This document shows, piece after piece, positions 8,058 through 17,424 of a stretch of 64,000 nucleotides of DNA. The notes under the pieces are model-generated. The model was not told the DNA's origin. It searched no databases and was given only the letters and a program-made list of their open reading frames with translations. The position numbers and the translations under genes are program-made. Positions within the stretch are counted from its first letter, which is position 1, and each line of letters opens with the position of its first letter. Origin of the DNA: Streptosporangium sp. NBC_01755 (lineage in GTDB: Bacteria > Actinomycetota > Actinomycetes > Streptosporangiales > Streptosporangiaceae); contig NZ_CP109131.1 of NCBI RefSeq assembly GCF_035917995.1, positions 6,014,001-6,078,000 of the forward strand, in the 5' to 3' direction.

Positions 8058-8906
8058 TCAGGGAAGTGTCAGGATCTCGTGGCCGGTCTCGGTCACCAGG
8101 ATGGTGTGCTCGAACTGGGCGGTCCGCTTGCGATCCTTGGTGACGGCGGTCCAGCCGTCGGGCCAGACGTCGTAGTCGATGGTGCCGAGCGTCAGCATGG
8201 GCTCGATGGTGAACGTCATGCCCGGCTCCAGTGTGACCGTCAGCGACGGGTCGTCGTAGTGAGGGACGATCAGGCCCGAGTGGAACGTGGTGCCGATGCC
8301 GTGGCCGGTGAAGTCACGGACCACGCCGTAGCCGAACCGCTTGGCATAGGCCTCGATCACGCGGCCGGCCACGTTGAGCTGCCGGCCGGGGGCGATGGCC
8401 TTGATGGCCCGGTTGGTGGCCTCGCGGGTGCGCTCGACCAGCAGTCGCGACTCCTCGTCGACGTCGCCGACCAGGAAGGTGGCGTCGGTGTCGCCGTGCA
8501 CGCCCCCGATGAAGGCGGTGATGTCGATGTTGACGATGTCGCCGTCGCGCAGCACGGTGTCGTCAGGGATGCCGTGGCAGATCACCTCGTTGATCGAGGT
8601 GCACAGCGACTTGGGATATCCCCGGTAGCCGAGCGTGCTGGGATACGCTCCCCGCTCGCAGAGGAAGTCGTGGCCGATCCGGTCGAGCTCGTCGGTGGTG
8701 ACGCCGGGCGCCACGTGCCTGCCGACCTCTTCGAGCGCCTGGGCCGCCAGCTTGCCCGCGACCCGCATCCGCTCGATGATCTCGGGGGTCTTGACGTCGG
8801 CCTCTCCGGTCTTCGGGGATTTCCTCCCGACATACTCCGGCCGCTGGATGTGAGAGGGAACCTTGCGGATGGGAGAGATCCGCCCGGGCTGGAGCAGTGT
8901 CGTCAT
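8058..8906 (-). CDS. map: Type I methionine aminopeptidase with N-terminal extension
   Basis: 282-residue cytoplasmic metalloprotease that removes the initiator methionine from nascent proteins. The pita-bread domain is complete: [12 protein letters not shown], the metal-ligand Asp residues in [40 protein letters not shown] and the final glutamate in [14 protein letters not shown] roughly 40-residue N-terminal extension with a Pro/Arg-rich segment ([17 protein letters not shown]) matches the MetAP type Ic of actinobacteria that docks at the ribosome exit. Start is the ATG at 8904-8906; longer in-frame extensions upstream lack recognisable sequence. Divergent from the 60-residue gene beginning at 8951. 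Confidence 0.95.
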   Translation of the reverse strand: MTTLLQPGRISPIRKVPSHIQRPEYVGRKSPKTGEADVKTPEIIERMRVAGKLAAQALEEVGRHVAPGVTTDELDRIGHDFLCERGAYPSTLGYRGYPKSLCTSINEVICHGIPDDTVLRDGDIVNIDITAFIGGVHGDTDATFLVGDVDEESRLLVERTREATNRAIKAIAPGRQLNVAGRVIEAYAKRFGYGVVRDFTGHGIGTTFHSGLIVPHYDDPSLTVTLEPGMTFTIEPMLTLGTIDYDVWPDGWTAVTKDRKRTAQFEHTILVTETGHEILTLP

Positions 8907-8950
8907 GGTCCCACAGTCTAGTTGCGCTTCCCACCGGGCAGGATTGCGGC

Positions 8951-9133
8951 ATGAGTGACCAATGGTGGTTCTGCCTGAAGCACATGGCCGTCGAACCCGA
9001 CGAGGGTTGCCCGAACAAGGACCGGATGGGGCCGTATCCGACGCGCGAGGCCGCGGCCAACGCGCTGAAGACCGCGGCCGATCGGAACGAGGACTGGAAG
9101 AAGGACGATCAGGCCTGGGAGGACGACGACTGA
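8951..9133 (+). CDS. Conserved small hydrophilic protein of unknown function
   Basis: 60-residue cytoplasmic protein with a distinctive start [19 protein letters not shown], a central segment [20 protein letters not shown] and a very acidic tail. Cys8, His11 and Cys20 could bind a metal, though a fourth ligand is not obvious. The amphipathic [19 protein letters not shown] segment suggests one helix, as in small SPOR-like or zinc-ribbon-like folds. It is divergent from map, 44 bp away. G+C at third codon positions supports a real gene. Function unknown. Confidence 0.75.
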   Translation: MSDQWWFCLKHMAVEPDEGCPNKDRMGPYPTREAAANALKTAADRNEDWKKDDQAWEDDD

Positions 9134-9205
9134 GGCCGAACGGGCGAAGGCCCCGCACCGAACCCGGAGACCCTCCCTCACCCGACCTCCGTGATCGGTG
9201 TGCCT

Positions 9206-9243
9206 AGTGCTCCGTTCCTCAAAGAGTGCTCCGTTCCTCAAAG
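9206..9243. repeat. Perfect 19-bp tandem duplication
   Basis: AGTGCTCCGTTCCTCAAAG occurs twice without gap (9206-9224, 9225-9243), in the spacer downstream of the 60-residue gene. It looks like a recent slippage duplication; no function is evident. Confidence 0.9.
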
Positions 9244-9342
9244 GAGGGCACGACGCGCGGCCGAAAACCTGAGGCTGTCAGGGCGGCCTGTCCGGCCTCC
9301 TGGGCCGGTGTGGATCCGTGCTTCCGATGAGGAACGTCGCAC

Positions 9343-9930
9343 CTAGTCGGCGACCTGTGGGCCGCTGACCCGCTCCAGCAGCCTGGCCAGGCGGTCACGC
9401 AGGCCGAGGCGCCGCTCGACCTCGCCCGCGGCCATGCTCACCAGGTGCTGTGCCCCGTCGAAGGAGAAGGGGGCCCGTTCCGGGATCGTCAGCGCGTCGT
9501 GGGCCAGGCCAGCCAGTTCCGTGTCACCGCCGTCCAGGGCCAGGATCGTCGTACCGGTCCTGCGGGCGTCGCTTACCCGCTCCAGCAGCGCCTCGGGGGC
9601 GCGCTCCTCGGCCACCACGAACAGGGTCTCGCCCCGTCCGGCCTGCCGGATCCGTTCCAGCCCGACCCGCAGGTGCGCGGGCGCGCCGGGGGTGGGCGCC
9701 CAGCGGACCAGTGTCGGGGCGAGCTGGGGCAGCCCGGAGAGCCTGGCCTCGTCGCTCAGATGCGCGGTCAGGTGCCAGGGCTCCTCCTCGGGCGTGCCGA
9801 CCACCAGCAGCCCGCCGACCGAGCGTGTCGCGCGCAGGGCGAGGCCGAGCTCGCGGGTCCGCTCGACCCAGCCCGTCGAAGCCAGGATCTCGCGCAGCAG
9901 TGTCACCGACCCAGCGTCCATGCGGACCAT
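9343..9930 (-). CDS. Conserved hypothetical protein
   Basis: 195-residue protein without signal peptide or membrane helix. It opens MVRMDAGSVTLLREIL and contains an alternating beta/alpha pattern (GGLLVVGTPEEEPWHL, GETLFVVAEERAPEALL, GTTILALDGG) that suggests a Rossmann-like domain; the C-terminus is charged and helical. No catalytic motif was recognised. The start is the ATG at 9930; a second in-frame ATG lies nine bases in. It is divergent from npdG (115 bp apart), a conserved-looking neighbour pair. Function unknown. Confidence 0.75.
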   Translation of the reverse strand: MVRMDAGSVTLLREILASTGWVERTRELGLALRATRSVGGLLVVGTPEEEPWHLTAHLSDEARLSGLPQLAPTLVRWAPTPGAPAHLRVGLERIRQAGRGETLFVVAEERAPEALLERVSDARRTGTTILALDGGDTELAGLAHDALTIPERAPFSFDGAQHLVSMAAGEVERRLGLRDRLARLLERVSGPQVAD

Positions 9931-10045
9931 CGTGCCCCAGATACCCTGCGATGATCCCGGGAATGCGCCCCTGAGAGGATTCCGGGCAGACGATATGGTC
10001 GATGGAGTCCGATCCTGAGGGGTCGGGGACGATGAGGAGCGGTGA

Positions 10046-10711
10046 GTGAGCACTGATATTCCAGACGTGAGCGGAATCTCGATCGGGATCCTGGGCGGGA
10101 CCGGTGACCAGGGCAAGGGGTTGGCGCGGCGGTTCGCCCTCGCCGGGCACAGCGTGCTGATCGGCTCACGCAGCGCCGAGCGGGCTCAGCAGGCGGCGGC
10201 GAGCATCGGCGGATCGGTACGCGGCGCCGACAACCCGACCGTGGCGGCCGAGGCCGACGTGGTGATCGTGGCCATTCCCTGGGACGGGCACCGTTCCACG
10301 CTGGAGTCTCTCCGTGCCGAGCTGGCCGGAAAGGTCGTCATCGACTGCGTCAACCCGCTCGGCTTCGACAAGCAGGGCGCCTACGCGCTCGCGGTCGAGG
10401 AGGGTAGCGCCGCCCAGCAGGCGGCCGCGGTCCTGCCCGACAGCCGGGTGGTCGCCGCCTTCCACCATGTCTCCGCCGTCCTGCTGCTGGACCCCGAGGT
10501 CGACAAGATCGACCTGGATGTGCTCGTACTGGGCGACGACCGTGCGGCCACCGACACCGTCCAGGCGCTGGCGAGCCGCATCTCCGGCATGCGCGGCGTG
10601 TACGGCGGTCGCCTGCGCAACGCCCACCAGGTCGAGGCGATGACCGCCAACTTCATCTCGATCAACCGCCGCTACAAGGCCCACGCCGGCCTGCGCGTCA
10701 CCGACATCTAG
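10046..10711 (+). CDS. npdG: F420-dependent NADP oxidoreductase (NADPH:F420 reductase)
   Basis: 221-residue cytoplasmic Rossmann enzyme that exchanges hydride between NADPH and coenzyme F420. The N-terminal dinucleotide motif GILGGTGDQGKGLARRF is followed by GSRSAERAQQ, the NADP-phosphate binding segment, and later VVIDCVNPLGFDKQG and VAAFHHVSAVLLLDP, matching the Fno/NpdG family. Start is GTG at 10046, with GAGGAG eight bases upstream. F420 is widespread in actinomycetes, where it serves reductases in secondary metabolism and redox defence. Divergent from the hypothetical gene to its left. Confidence 0.92.
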   Translation: MSTDIPDVSGISIGILGGTGDQGKGLARRFALAGHSVLIGSRSAERAQQAAASIGGSVRGADNPTVAAEADVVIVAIPWDGHRSTLESLRAELAGKVVIDCVNPLGFDKQGAYALAVEEGSAAQQAAAVLPDSRVVAAFHHVSAVLLLDPEVDKIDLDVLVLGDDRAATDTVQALASRISGMRGVYGGRLRNAHQVEAMTANFISINRRYKAHAGLRVTDI

Positions 10712-11089
10712 CGCGACGGCCGGTCATCTGACGATTTCGGCTGCTCCGTAAGTCTGCGGCACCGGGGTTGAGGGAAAGCCACCTGGCGCCGGTCGTGATC
10801 GGCGCTCCCGGTGTGCGCGGGCGAGGTGGCCTCCGTCGGATCCAGCCGGCATCCTCGGCGATCCCGACGGTGTCGGTCCTGATGGTGTCGGTCCTGTTGG
10901 TGTTGATCCTGTTGCGGGCGCCGGTCTTGGCGATGGCGCTCGTCAGGTGGTCGCGCACGCGTGGCCGAGAGCCAGAGGCCGTCGAGGTGGCCTAACCGGC
11001 GTCCCGGGTCGGGGGATTCGTGCTTTTGATGACGAACATCGCACCAACCGGATCTGACAAACAGTCGGTTAACCGGACATTCTTGTCTT
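10712..11089. other. Intergenic stretch without a supported gene
   Basis: One plus-strand frame (10768-10995) could encode 75 residues with a hydrophobic centre, but that centre is made by short DNA repeats of the type GGTGTCGGTCCTG and there is no ribosome site, so it is not called. The right end holds the probable promoter of the PLP-enzyme gene. A 29-base element (11019-11047) resembles 9317-9345 at 24 of 29 positions. Confidence 0.5.
11054..11089 (+). promoter_or_regulatory. Probable promoter with palindromic CGGTTAACCG; leaderless start likely
   Basis: CTGACA (11054-11059) is followed after 17 bases by ACATTC (11077-11082), placing transcription start at or beside the ATG at 11090. No Shine-Dalgarno sequence precedes that ATG, consistent with a leaderless mRNA. 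The perfect 10-base palindrome CGGTTAACCG (11066-11075) lies between the two boxes, where a repressor would act. Confidence 0.4.
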
Positions 11090-12262
11090 ATGGCCGATTT
11101 TCATCCAGAAACCCGTACCGTCCACCTCCCTCAACCGCCGCTGAACGGCAGCCGCCCCATCGCGGTGCCGCTCTACCAGACCTCAGGCTTCGTCTTCGAC
11201 GACCCGGCCGTCTTCGCCGACGGGATGGGCCGCCCGGACGGGGCCTTCGTCTACGGGCGCCTGTCGAACCCGACGGTCCGCTCCTTGGAGGAGGCCGTCG
11301 CCGGCCTGGAGGGCGGTGTCGGCGCCGTGGCCACCGGTTCCGGGATGGGGGCCATCAACTCCGTGCTGTTCGCGCTGCTGGAGCCCGGTGATCACCTGAT
11401 CGCGCAGCAGGCGCTCTACGGCGGCACCGCCTCGATGATCAACGATCTGGAGCGGCGCTTCCGGATCTCGGTCTCCTACGTCCCCGAGGACGATCCGGCG
11501 GCGCTGCGCGCGGCGGTGCGGCCGGAGACGAAGCTCGTCTACCTGGAGACCATCGCCAACCCGGTGACCCAGGTCGCCGACCTGCCGGGCATGTGCGCCG
11601 CGGCACGCGAGGCCGGACTCGTCTCCGTGGTCGACAACACCTTCGCCTCACCGATCCTGTGCCGGCCGCTGGAGCACGGGGCCGACATCGTGGTGCACTC
11701 CACGACCAAGTATCTGAGCGGTCACACCGACGTGCTCGGCGGGATCGCCGTCTTCGCCTCCGACGAGCTGTACCGCGAGGTGTGGGCCTTCAACGTCAAG
11801 CTGGGCGCCACTGCGGACCCGTTCGCCGCCTGGCTCACCCTGCGCGGCATCCAGACACTGCCGCTACGGATGGAGCGGCACTGCTTCAACACCCGCGAGC
11901 TGGCCACCCGCCTGAACGACCACCCCGCGGTCTCCGTCGTGCACTGGCCGGGCCTGCCCTCGCACCCCTCGTACGCGCTGGCGGCCAAGCTGCTGCCCGA
12001 CTTCGGAGGCGTCTTCTCCTTCGACCTGACCGGAGGCCGGGCGGCGGGCGAGCGGTTCATGAGCTCGGTGCGGCTGGCCCTGCTGGCCCCGTCCCTCGGC
12101 GGTGTCGAGACGCTCGTCCTGCACCCCGCGACCACCTCCCACCGCTCCCTGACGGCCGAGGAGCTCGCCCGGCACGGAGTCGGCGAGGGCACCGTACGGG
12201 TGGCGGTCGGCATCGAGCACATCGAGGACCTGTGGGCCGACTTCGAGCAGGCGCTCTTCTGA
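11090..12262 (+). CDS. Trans-sulfuration family PLP enzyme (cystathionine gamma-synthase/methionine gamma-lyase type)
   Basis: 390-residue cytoplasmic PLP enzyme acting on sulfur amino acids. The PLP lysine is K207 in HSTTKYLSGHTD; other family signatures are YGRLSNPTVRSLEEAVAGLE, the phosphate-binding TGSGMGAINSV, and SLGGVETLVLHPATTSH. Whether it is a gamma-synthase, a gamma-lyase or an O-acylhomoserine sulfhydrylase cannot be told from motifs alone. The adjoining serine/threonine dehydratase-like gene, 94 bp downstream on the same strand, suggests an amino-acid catabolic role. Confidence 0.9.
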   Translation: MADFHPETRTVHLPQPPLNGSRPIAVPLYQTSGFVFDDPAVFADGMGRPDGAFVYGRLSNPTVRSLEEAVAGLEGGVGAVATGSGMGAINSVLFALLEPGDHLIAQQALYGGTASMINDLERRFRISVSYVPEDDPAALRAAVRPETKLVYLETIANPVTQVADLPGMCAAAREAGLVSVVDNTFASPILCRPLEHGADIVVHSTTKYLSGHTDVLGGIAVFASDELYREVWAFNVKLGATADPFAAWLTLRGIQTLPLRMERHCFNTRELATRLNDHPAVSVVHWPGLPSHPSYALAAKLLPDFGGVFSFDLTGGRAAGERFMSSVRLALLAPSLGGVETLVLHPATTSHRSLTAEELARHGVGEGTVRVAVGIEHIEDLWADFEQALF

Positions 12263-12356
12263 CGATGTCCATGGCGTCTCCTAGACTGCGGCAACGGGGC
12301 CGCCGGGAGGGCAGGGGCGGCCACTTTCCGAGCCGCTTTCTGGGAAGGGGGCGCGC

Positions 12357-13268
12357 GTGAGCGTGTCGATCGGGGACGTGGAACGGGCCGCCGAGCGCAT
12401 CGCGGGGTACGTCCGGCGCACACCGGTGGTCGAGATGTCGCCGGGGTTGTTCTTCAAGCTGGAGGGGCTGCAGCACTCGGGGTCGTTCAAGGCGCGAGGA
12501 GGTTTCAACCGGGCCCTGTCCAGCGGAGAGATCCCCGAGGCCGGGCTGATCGCGGCGAGCGGGGGCAACCACGGCCTGGCGGTGGCGTATGTGGCGCGGA
12601 GTCTCGGCGTCCAGGCGGAGATCTTCGTGCCGACGGTGTCCAGCCCGGTGAAGGTGGCCGGTCTGCGCGCGCTGGGCGCGCGGGTGACCCAGATCGGTGC
12701 CGTCTACGCCGACGCCTACGAGGCGTCCGTCAAGCGCGCGGCCGAGACCGGTGCCCTGGACGTGCACGCCTACGACCAGGTGGAGGTGGTCGCGGGGCAG
12801 GGCACGGTCGGCCTGGAGATCCTGGAGCAGACCGGGGGAGTCGACACGGTCCTCGTCGCGGTCGGCGGCGGCGGGCTCGTCGCCGGGATCACCGTCGCCC
12901 TCGACGGCCGGGCTCGCGTGGTCGCCGTCGAGCCCGAGCTCATCCCGACCCTGCACCGGGCGCTGGAGGCCGGTGAGCCGGTCGGGGTCGAGGTCACCGG
13001 GGTGGGGGCCGACGCCCTGGGCGCGAGCCGGGCGGGCGAGATCGCCTGTGAGATCACGGGCGCGGCGGGGGTACGGAGCCTTCTGGTCTCCGAGGAGGCG
13101 ATCGTCGAGGCGCGGCGCGAGATGTGGCGGAACCACCGGATCGCCGCCGAGCACGCCGGCGCCGCCGCGTACGCGGCCCTGCTGTCCGGCGTCTACACCC
13201 CGGCTCCCGGGGAGCGGGTGGCCGTGGTCGTATGCGGTGCCAACACCGACCCCGCCACGCTCGCCTGA
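12357..13268 (+). CDS. Serine/threonine dehydratase-like PLP enzyme
   Basis: 303-residue cytoplasmic fold-type II PLP enzyme. Lys45 in GSFKARGGF is the Schiff-base lysine; SGGNHG is the substrate loop; VAVGGGGLVAG binds the cofactor phosphate. It lacks the C-terminal ACT-like regulatory domain of biosynthetic IlvA, so it resembles catabolic threonine/serine dehydratases and may also act as a racemase. Start is GTG at 12357, preceded by GGAAGGGG. Same strand as the trans-sulfuration enzyme, which could feed 2-oxobutanoate metabolism together with it. Confidence 0.88.
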   Translation: MSVSIGDVERAAERIAGYVRRTPVVEMSPGLFFKLEGLQHSGSFKARGGFNRALSSGEIPEAGLIAASGGNHGLAVAYVARSLGVQAEIFVPTVSSPVKVAGLRALGARVTQIGAVYADAYEASVKRAAETGALDVHAYDQVEVVAGQGTVGLEILEQTGGVDTVLVAVGGGGLVAGITVALDGRARVVAVEPELIPTLHRALEAGEPVGVEVTGVGADALGASRAGEIACEITGAAGVRSLLVSEEAIVEARREMWRNHRIAAEHAGAAAYAALLSGVYTPAPGERVAVVVCGANTDPATLA

Positions 13269-13358
13269 CCTCGCCACGCCTGCCTGACCTCGCCACGCCG
13301 CACCCGAAACGCCCCGGCGCCGTCAGGGTTTCCCGGAGCGCCGGAGCGGCGAGGTCCG

Positions 13359-14204
13359 TCAGCGGTAGCTGTGCTCGGCGGAGGGGAAGGCGCCGGTCGC
13401 CACCTCGTCGGCGAAGCTGCGCACGGCCCTGTCCATCTCGTGGGCCAGGTCGAAGTACTTCTTGACGAACTTGGCCGGGCTGGCGGTCAGGCCCATCAGG
13501 TCCTGCCAGACGAGGACCTGCGCGTCGGTGCCGGGCCCGGCACCGATGCCGATCGTCGGGATCGACAGGGACGAGGTGACCCGCTCGGCCAGCTCGGCGG
13601 GAACGCACTCCAGGACCACGGCGAATGCTCCGGCGTACTCCAGGTCCTTGGCGTCGGCCATCAGCTCGTCACCCGACTGGCCGCGGCCCTGTACCCGGTA
13701 GCCGCCGAACGCGTTGACCGACTGGGGGGTCAGGCCCAGGTGGGCCATCACCGGGATGCCCGCCGAGACCAGCGCCTCGACCTGGGGGAGCACCCTCCGC
13801 CCGCCCTCAAGCTTGATCGCGTGGGCGCCGGCCTCCTTCATGAACCGGGCGGCCGTCTCCAGGGCCTGCTGGGGAGAGGCCTGGTAGGAGCCGAACGGCA
13901 GGTCGGCCACGACCATCGCGCGGGAGGAGCCACGCACCACGGCCGCGGTCAGCGGCATGAGATCGTCCACCGATACGGGCAGCGTCGAGTCGTAGCCGTA
14001 CACGACCATGGCCGCCGAGTCGCCGACGAGCAGCACGGGGATGCCGGCCTCGTCGAAGACCCTGGCGGTCATCGCGTCGTAGGCGGTGACCATCGGCCAC
14101 CGCTCGCCGCGCTCCTTGGCGGCGGCGACGTCGCGCACGGTGATCCTTCGGCCGGCCTGGCCGCCGTAGAGAGAGGTCGGCAGGCTGTTGGCGGAAGAGG
14201 ACAT
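13359..14204 (-). CDS. panB: 3-methyl-2-oxobutanoate hydroxymethyltransferase
   Basis: 281-residue cytoplasmic TIM-barrel enzyme: transfers a hydroxymethyl group from methylene-tetrahydrofolate to 2-oxoisovalerate, the first committed step to pantothenate and CoA. Diagnostic segments are [29 protein letters not shown], the Mg-binding Asp residues, [17 protein letters not shown] and [18 protein letters not shown]. The start is the ATG at 14202-14204 with GGAGGTCC just upstream; longer in-frame extensions are not supported. Convergent with the dehydratase and divergent from the MFS gene. No panC or panD is adjacent. Confidence 0.96.
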   Translation of the reverse strand: MSSSANSLPTSLYGGQAGRRITVRDVAAAKERGERWPMVTAYDAMTARVFDEAGIPVLLVGDSAAMVVYGYDSTLPVSVDDLMPLTAAVVRGSSRAMVVADLPFGSYQASPQQALETAARFMKEAGAHAIKLEGGRRVLPQVEALVSAGIPVMAHLGLTPQSVNAFGGYRVQGRGQSGDELMADAKDLEYAGAFAVVLECVPAELAERVTSSLSIPTIGIGAGPGTDAQVLVWQDLMGLTASPAKFVKKYFDLAHEMDRAVRSFADEVATGAFPSAEHSYR

Positions 14205-14413
14205 GGGACCTCCAGTGAAGTCTCGAGGCGCCCCTGATGGCGTCCCCGGACGGTTCCGATGATTGCACGCGTTCGGCAGGTTCAACAGACCCGACCGGTT
14301 TGGTAATCCGACGGTGGGGGTGTGGGTGGCGTACGGCACACCCTCCGAGGTAAATCCGGTGGCGGAAGTGTCGGGGGGGTACGGCACAATGCTGACGGAG
14401 GTAAGTAATCACA

Positions 14414-15616
14414 ATGGCTGTAGAACCTTACCGCCGCCTGTTGGCACTCCCAGGTGTGCGGTCGTTGCTGCTGGTGGGGCTGCTCGCCCGCATTCCCTCG
14501 ACCGCGGTCGCCATCACGCTGACGATGCACGTCGTCGACCCCGGCGGACTCGGCCTCGGCTTCGGCGCAGCCGGTCTGGTGACCATGGCGAGCACCGTGG
14601 GCATGGCCGTCGGCTCACCCCTGGCGGGCAGGTTCGTCGACAGGCACGGCCTGCGCCCGGTGCTGGCGGTGACCACGCTCGCCCAGCTCGTCTTCTGGTC
14701 CGTCGCGTGGGCGCTGCCGTTCCCGGTACTGCTCGCGGCCGCGGTGCCCGCGGGCCTTCTCGCTCTCCCGGTGTTCAGCGTGATCAGGCAGTGCCTTACC
14801 GCGCTGGTCCCGGTCGAGCAGCGCAGAATGGGTTTCTCCCTCGACTCCATGATCGTGGAGCTCTCCTACATGGCCGGCCCCGCCCTGGCGATCGCGGGGG
14901 TGACCACCCTCGGCAGCATCGCCACCATGGGCATCGTCGCGGCAGGTCTGGTCGTCTCGGGGATGATGCTGATCGTGCTGAACCCGCCCGTCCGCTCGGC
15001 CGAGGAGCTCCGTGAACCGGTGCGGAGGGTCGCGCGCCGCCAGTGGCTCACCCCGGGCATGTTCGGACTGCTCGGCACCGTCGTCGCGGCGACCTTCGTG
15101 CTGGCCGCCACGGAGCTGTCCATGGTGGCGACGATGCAGCGGAGCGGCGACACCGCGTGGATCGGGCTGGCGATCGCCCTGTGGTGCGCCTACTCGCTGG
15201 CCGGTGGCTTCGTGTACGGAATGCTGCCTCGCGGACGCTCGCCGCTGGTCCTGATCGGAGCCATGGGGGTGCTCACCATCCCCGTCGGGCTGGTCGGCGG
15301 CGACTGGCACTGGTTGGTCCTGGCCCTGCTGCCGGCGGGCGTGCTGTGCGCTCCCGGCCTGTCCTCCTCGATCGACACCGTGAGCCGGTGGGTTCCCGCG
15401 GAGGCCCGCGGCGAGGCGATGGGACTGCACGGTACGGCGCTGCTGATCGGCGGCGCCTCCGCGGCGCCCATCGCGGGTGTGATCATCGACGGCCCCGGTC
15501 CCGGCTGGGCCTTCGCCGCCGCCGGGCTGGTCTGCGTGCTGATGGTCGGAGCCGCCGCGCCGTTCTGGCGGCGCACCGAGACCTCGATCAAGGAGCCGCT
15601 CCCGGTCGCGGCCTGA
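14414..15616 (+). CDS. Major facilitator superfamily transporter (12 TM type)
   Basis: 400-residue inner-membrane transporter with about 12 hydrophobic segments in two halves. The MFS loop motif after helix 2 is GRFVDRHGLRP; a second copy-like loop occurs in the C-terminal half. No substrate-specific motif was recognised; family members export drugs or small metabolites. GGAGGT lies about 12 bases before the ATG. The leader has an imperfect direct repeat built on GTACGGCACA (14332-14341 and 14382-14391), possibly regulatory. Divergent from panB by about 210 bp. Confidence 0.88.
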   Translation: MAVEPYRRLLALPGVRSLLLVGLLARIPSTAVAITLTMHVVDPGGLGLGFGAAGLVTMASTVGMAVGSPLAGRFVDRHGLRPVLAVTTLAQLVFWSVAWALPFPVLLAAAVPAGLLALPVFSVIRQCLTALVPVEQRRMGFSLDSMIVELSYMAGPALAIAGVTTLGSIATMGIVAAGLVVSGMMLIVLNPPVRSAEELREPVRRVARRQWLTPGMFGLLGTVVAATFVLAATELSMVATMQRSGDTAWIGLAIALWCAYSLAGGFVYGMLPRGRSPLVLIGAMGVLTIPVGLVGGDWHWLVLALLPAGVLCAPGLSSSIDTVSRWVPAEARGEAMGLHGTALLIGGASAAPIAGVIIDGPGPGWAFAAAGLVCVLMVGAAAPFWRRTETSIKEPLPVAA

Positions 15617-15767
15617 ACCACTGCTCTGGGCCTCTGCTCCGGCCCGGCTCCGGCCCGGATCGCGCCCGGCCAGATCAGGATCCGGTCCCGGCCAGGATCC
15701 GGTCCCGGTCCGGACACGGCATTCTGCCCTGGCGGTTCGTGGCCGAATGTCAGTGCATGTCCTGATA

Positions 15768-15842
15768 GATACGAAACGCTACGGTTGCGTATCGAAAAAA
15801 CCGGCGCTACGGTGATATTTCGAAACTTAGGCGTATCGAAAA
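15768..15842 (+). promoter_or_regulatory. Candidate TetR operators upstream of the DHA2 exporter
   Basis: GCGTATCGAAAA occurs twice (15787-15798 and 15831-15842). GATACG (15768-15773) and CGTATC (15788-15793) form an inverted repeat, and TTTCGAAA (15818-15825) is a perfect palindrome. This AT-richer segment ends 12 bases before the exporter ATG and is the natural target for the TetR regulator encoded after it. Confidence 0.55.
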
Positions 15843-15854
15843 CGGGGTCCCCCA

Positions 15855-17417
15855 ATGGAACAACAGCTCGGTCATCCGAGACGGTGGCAGATCCTGGGAG
15901 TGCTGGTCTTCAGCCTCCTGGCGGTCGTGCTCGACAACACCATCCTCAACGTCGCGCTGAAGACGATCGCCGACCCGGTGGAAGGCCTGGGAGCCAGCCA
16001 GAGCCAGCTGGAATGGGCGATCAACTCCTACACGCTCGTCTTCGCGGGCCTGCTGTTCACCTTCGGGGTGATCGGCGACCGTACCGGCCGCAAGCGCATG
16101 CTCATGGTGGGTATGGTCCTGTTCGGCCTGGCCTCGCTGGCCAGCGCCTACGCCCAGGACCCCATGCAGCTGATCGTCGCCCGGGCGTTCATGGGCATCG
16201 GCGGCGCCGCGATCATGCCGGCCACGCTGGCCATCATCTCCAATGTCTTCCCCCCGCAGGAGCGCGGCAAGGCGATCGGCGTCTGGGCCGGCGGCGTGGG
16301 CCTGGCCGTGGCGATCGGGCCGATCACCGGCGGCCTGCTCATCGAGCACTTCTGGTGGGGGTCGGTCTTCCTGATCAACCTGCCGATCGTGCTGGTCAGC
16401 ATGGTGCTCATCAGCCTGGTCGTGCCCGAGTCGCGTGACCCGCACCCGTCCAAGCTCGACCCGGTCGGCGTGATCCTCTCCATCGTCGGTCTCGTCGCCG
16501 TCACCTACGGCATCATCCGGGGCGGCGAGCTGGCCACGATCGCCAGCGCCGAGGTGCTCGTCCCGACGATCCTCGGCGTCGTCGTGCTCGGCGTCTTCGT
16601 CTGGTACGAGCGCCGCATCGACCACCCGGCCTTCGACGTCCGCTACTTCCGCGACCCGCGCTTCGCCACCGCGGTCGGCATGGTCGGCATCGTGTTCTTC
16701 GCGATGATGGGCGCGATGTTCTTCCTGGTCTTCTACCTGCAGATCGTGCTGGGCTTCAGCGCGCTGCAGGCGGGCGCCCTGATGATCCCCTTCGCCGCCG
16801 CTCAGCTGATCTTCGCCCCGCTCAGCCAGCAGATGGCCGCGCGCTTCGGCGGCAGGCTGACCGCCACCGTCAGCATGGTCATCGTGGCCGGCGCGCTGGC
16901 CTCCTACTCGCTGATGGACCAGCACACCCCGATCCTCGTGCTGGAGATCGTGTTTTTCGTCCAGGGCGCGGCGATGGCCAACATCATGCCCCCGGCGACG
17001 ACCGCGATCATGGAGGCGCTTCCCAGGGAGAAGGCGGGTGTCGGTTCGGCCATGAGCAACACCGTCCGCCAGGTGGCCGGCGCGCTCGGGGTCGCGCTTC
17101 TCGGCTCGCTGCTCTCGGCCACCTACCGCGACCAGATCGCCCCCGCGCTGACCGGTCTGCCCGAGCAGCTCAGGCACGTCGCCGGGGAGTCGCTGACCGG
17201 AACGCTCGGCGTGGCCCAGGGCCTCGGCGAGCGAGGTGCGGCGCTGATCGAACCGGCGAAGCTCGCCTTCGTCGAGGGCATGCACATCACCGCCCTCGTC
17301 TCCGCGGCCATCGCGCTGGTGGGAGCCCTGGTGGTGCTCAGGTGGCTGCCCGGCACGTCCTCCGCGACCCCCGCCCCGCAGGGTATCGATCGCGACAAGG
17401 AACCGGCAGTAGTGTAG
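15855..17417 (+). CDS. DHA2-family (EmrB/QacA-type) multidrug MFS exporter
   Basis: 520-residue inner-membrane drug:proton antiporter with about 14 hydrophobic segments. Motif A is GVIGDRTGRKRMLM; helix 1 has the DHA2 motif LDNTILNVALKTI; motif C-like glycine-rich sequence GVGLAVAIGPITGG follows in helix 5. It is transcribed together with the tetR gene that starts eight bases after its stop, the standard layout for a drug-inducible efflux pump. GGGGTCC just upstream may serve as a weak ribosome site. Natural substrate unknown. Confidence 0.93.
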   Translation: MEQQLGHPRRWQILGVLVFSLLAVVLDNTILNVALKTIADPVEGLGASQSQLEWAINSYTLVFAGLLFTFGVIGDRTGRKRMLMVGMVLFGLASLASAYAQDPMQLIVARAFMGIGGAAIMPATLAIISNVFPPQERGKAIGVWAGGVGLAVAIGPITGGLLIEHFWWGSVFLINLPIVLVSMVLISLVVPESRDPHPSKLDPVGVILSIVGLVAVTYGIIRGGELATIASAEVLVPTILGVVVLGVFVWYERRIDHPAFDVRYFRDPRFATAVGMVGIVFFAMMGAMFFLVFYLQIVLGFSALQAGALMIPFAAAQLIFAPLSQQMAARFGGRLTATVSMVIVAGALASYSLMDQHTPILVLEIVFFVQGAAMANIMPPATTAIMEALPREKAGVGSAMSNTVRQVAGALGVALLGSLLSATYRDQIAPALTGLPEQLRHVAGESLTGTLGVAQGLGERGAALIEPAKLAFVEGMHITALVSAAIALVGALVVLRWLPGTSSATPAPQGIDRDKEPAVV

Positions 17418-17424
17418 GTGTGCG

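Noticed and set aside
10768..10995. Small hydrophobic protein
   Set aside because: Hydrophobic part comes from short DNA repeats, no ribosome site, opposite-strand frame equally open.
12357..13268. Biosynthetic threonine deaminase IlvA
   Set aside because: No C-terminal regulatory domain; 303 residues fits the catabolic or racemase-like group.
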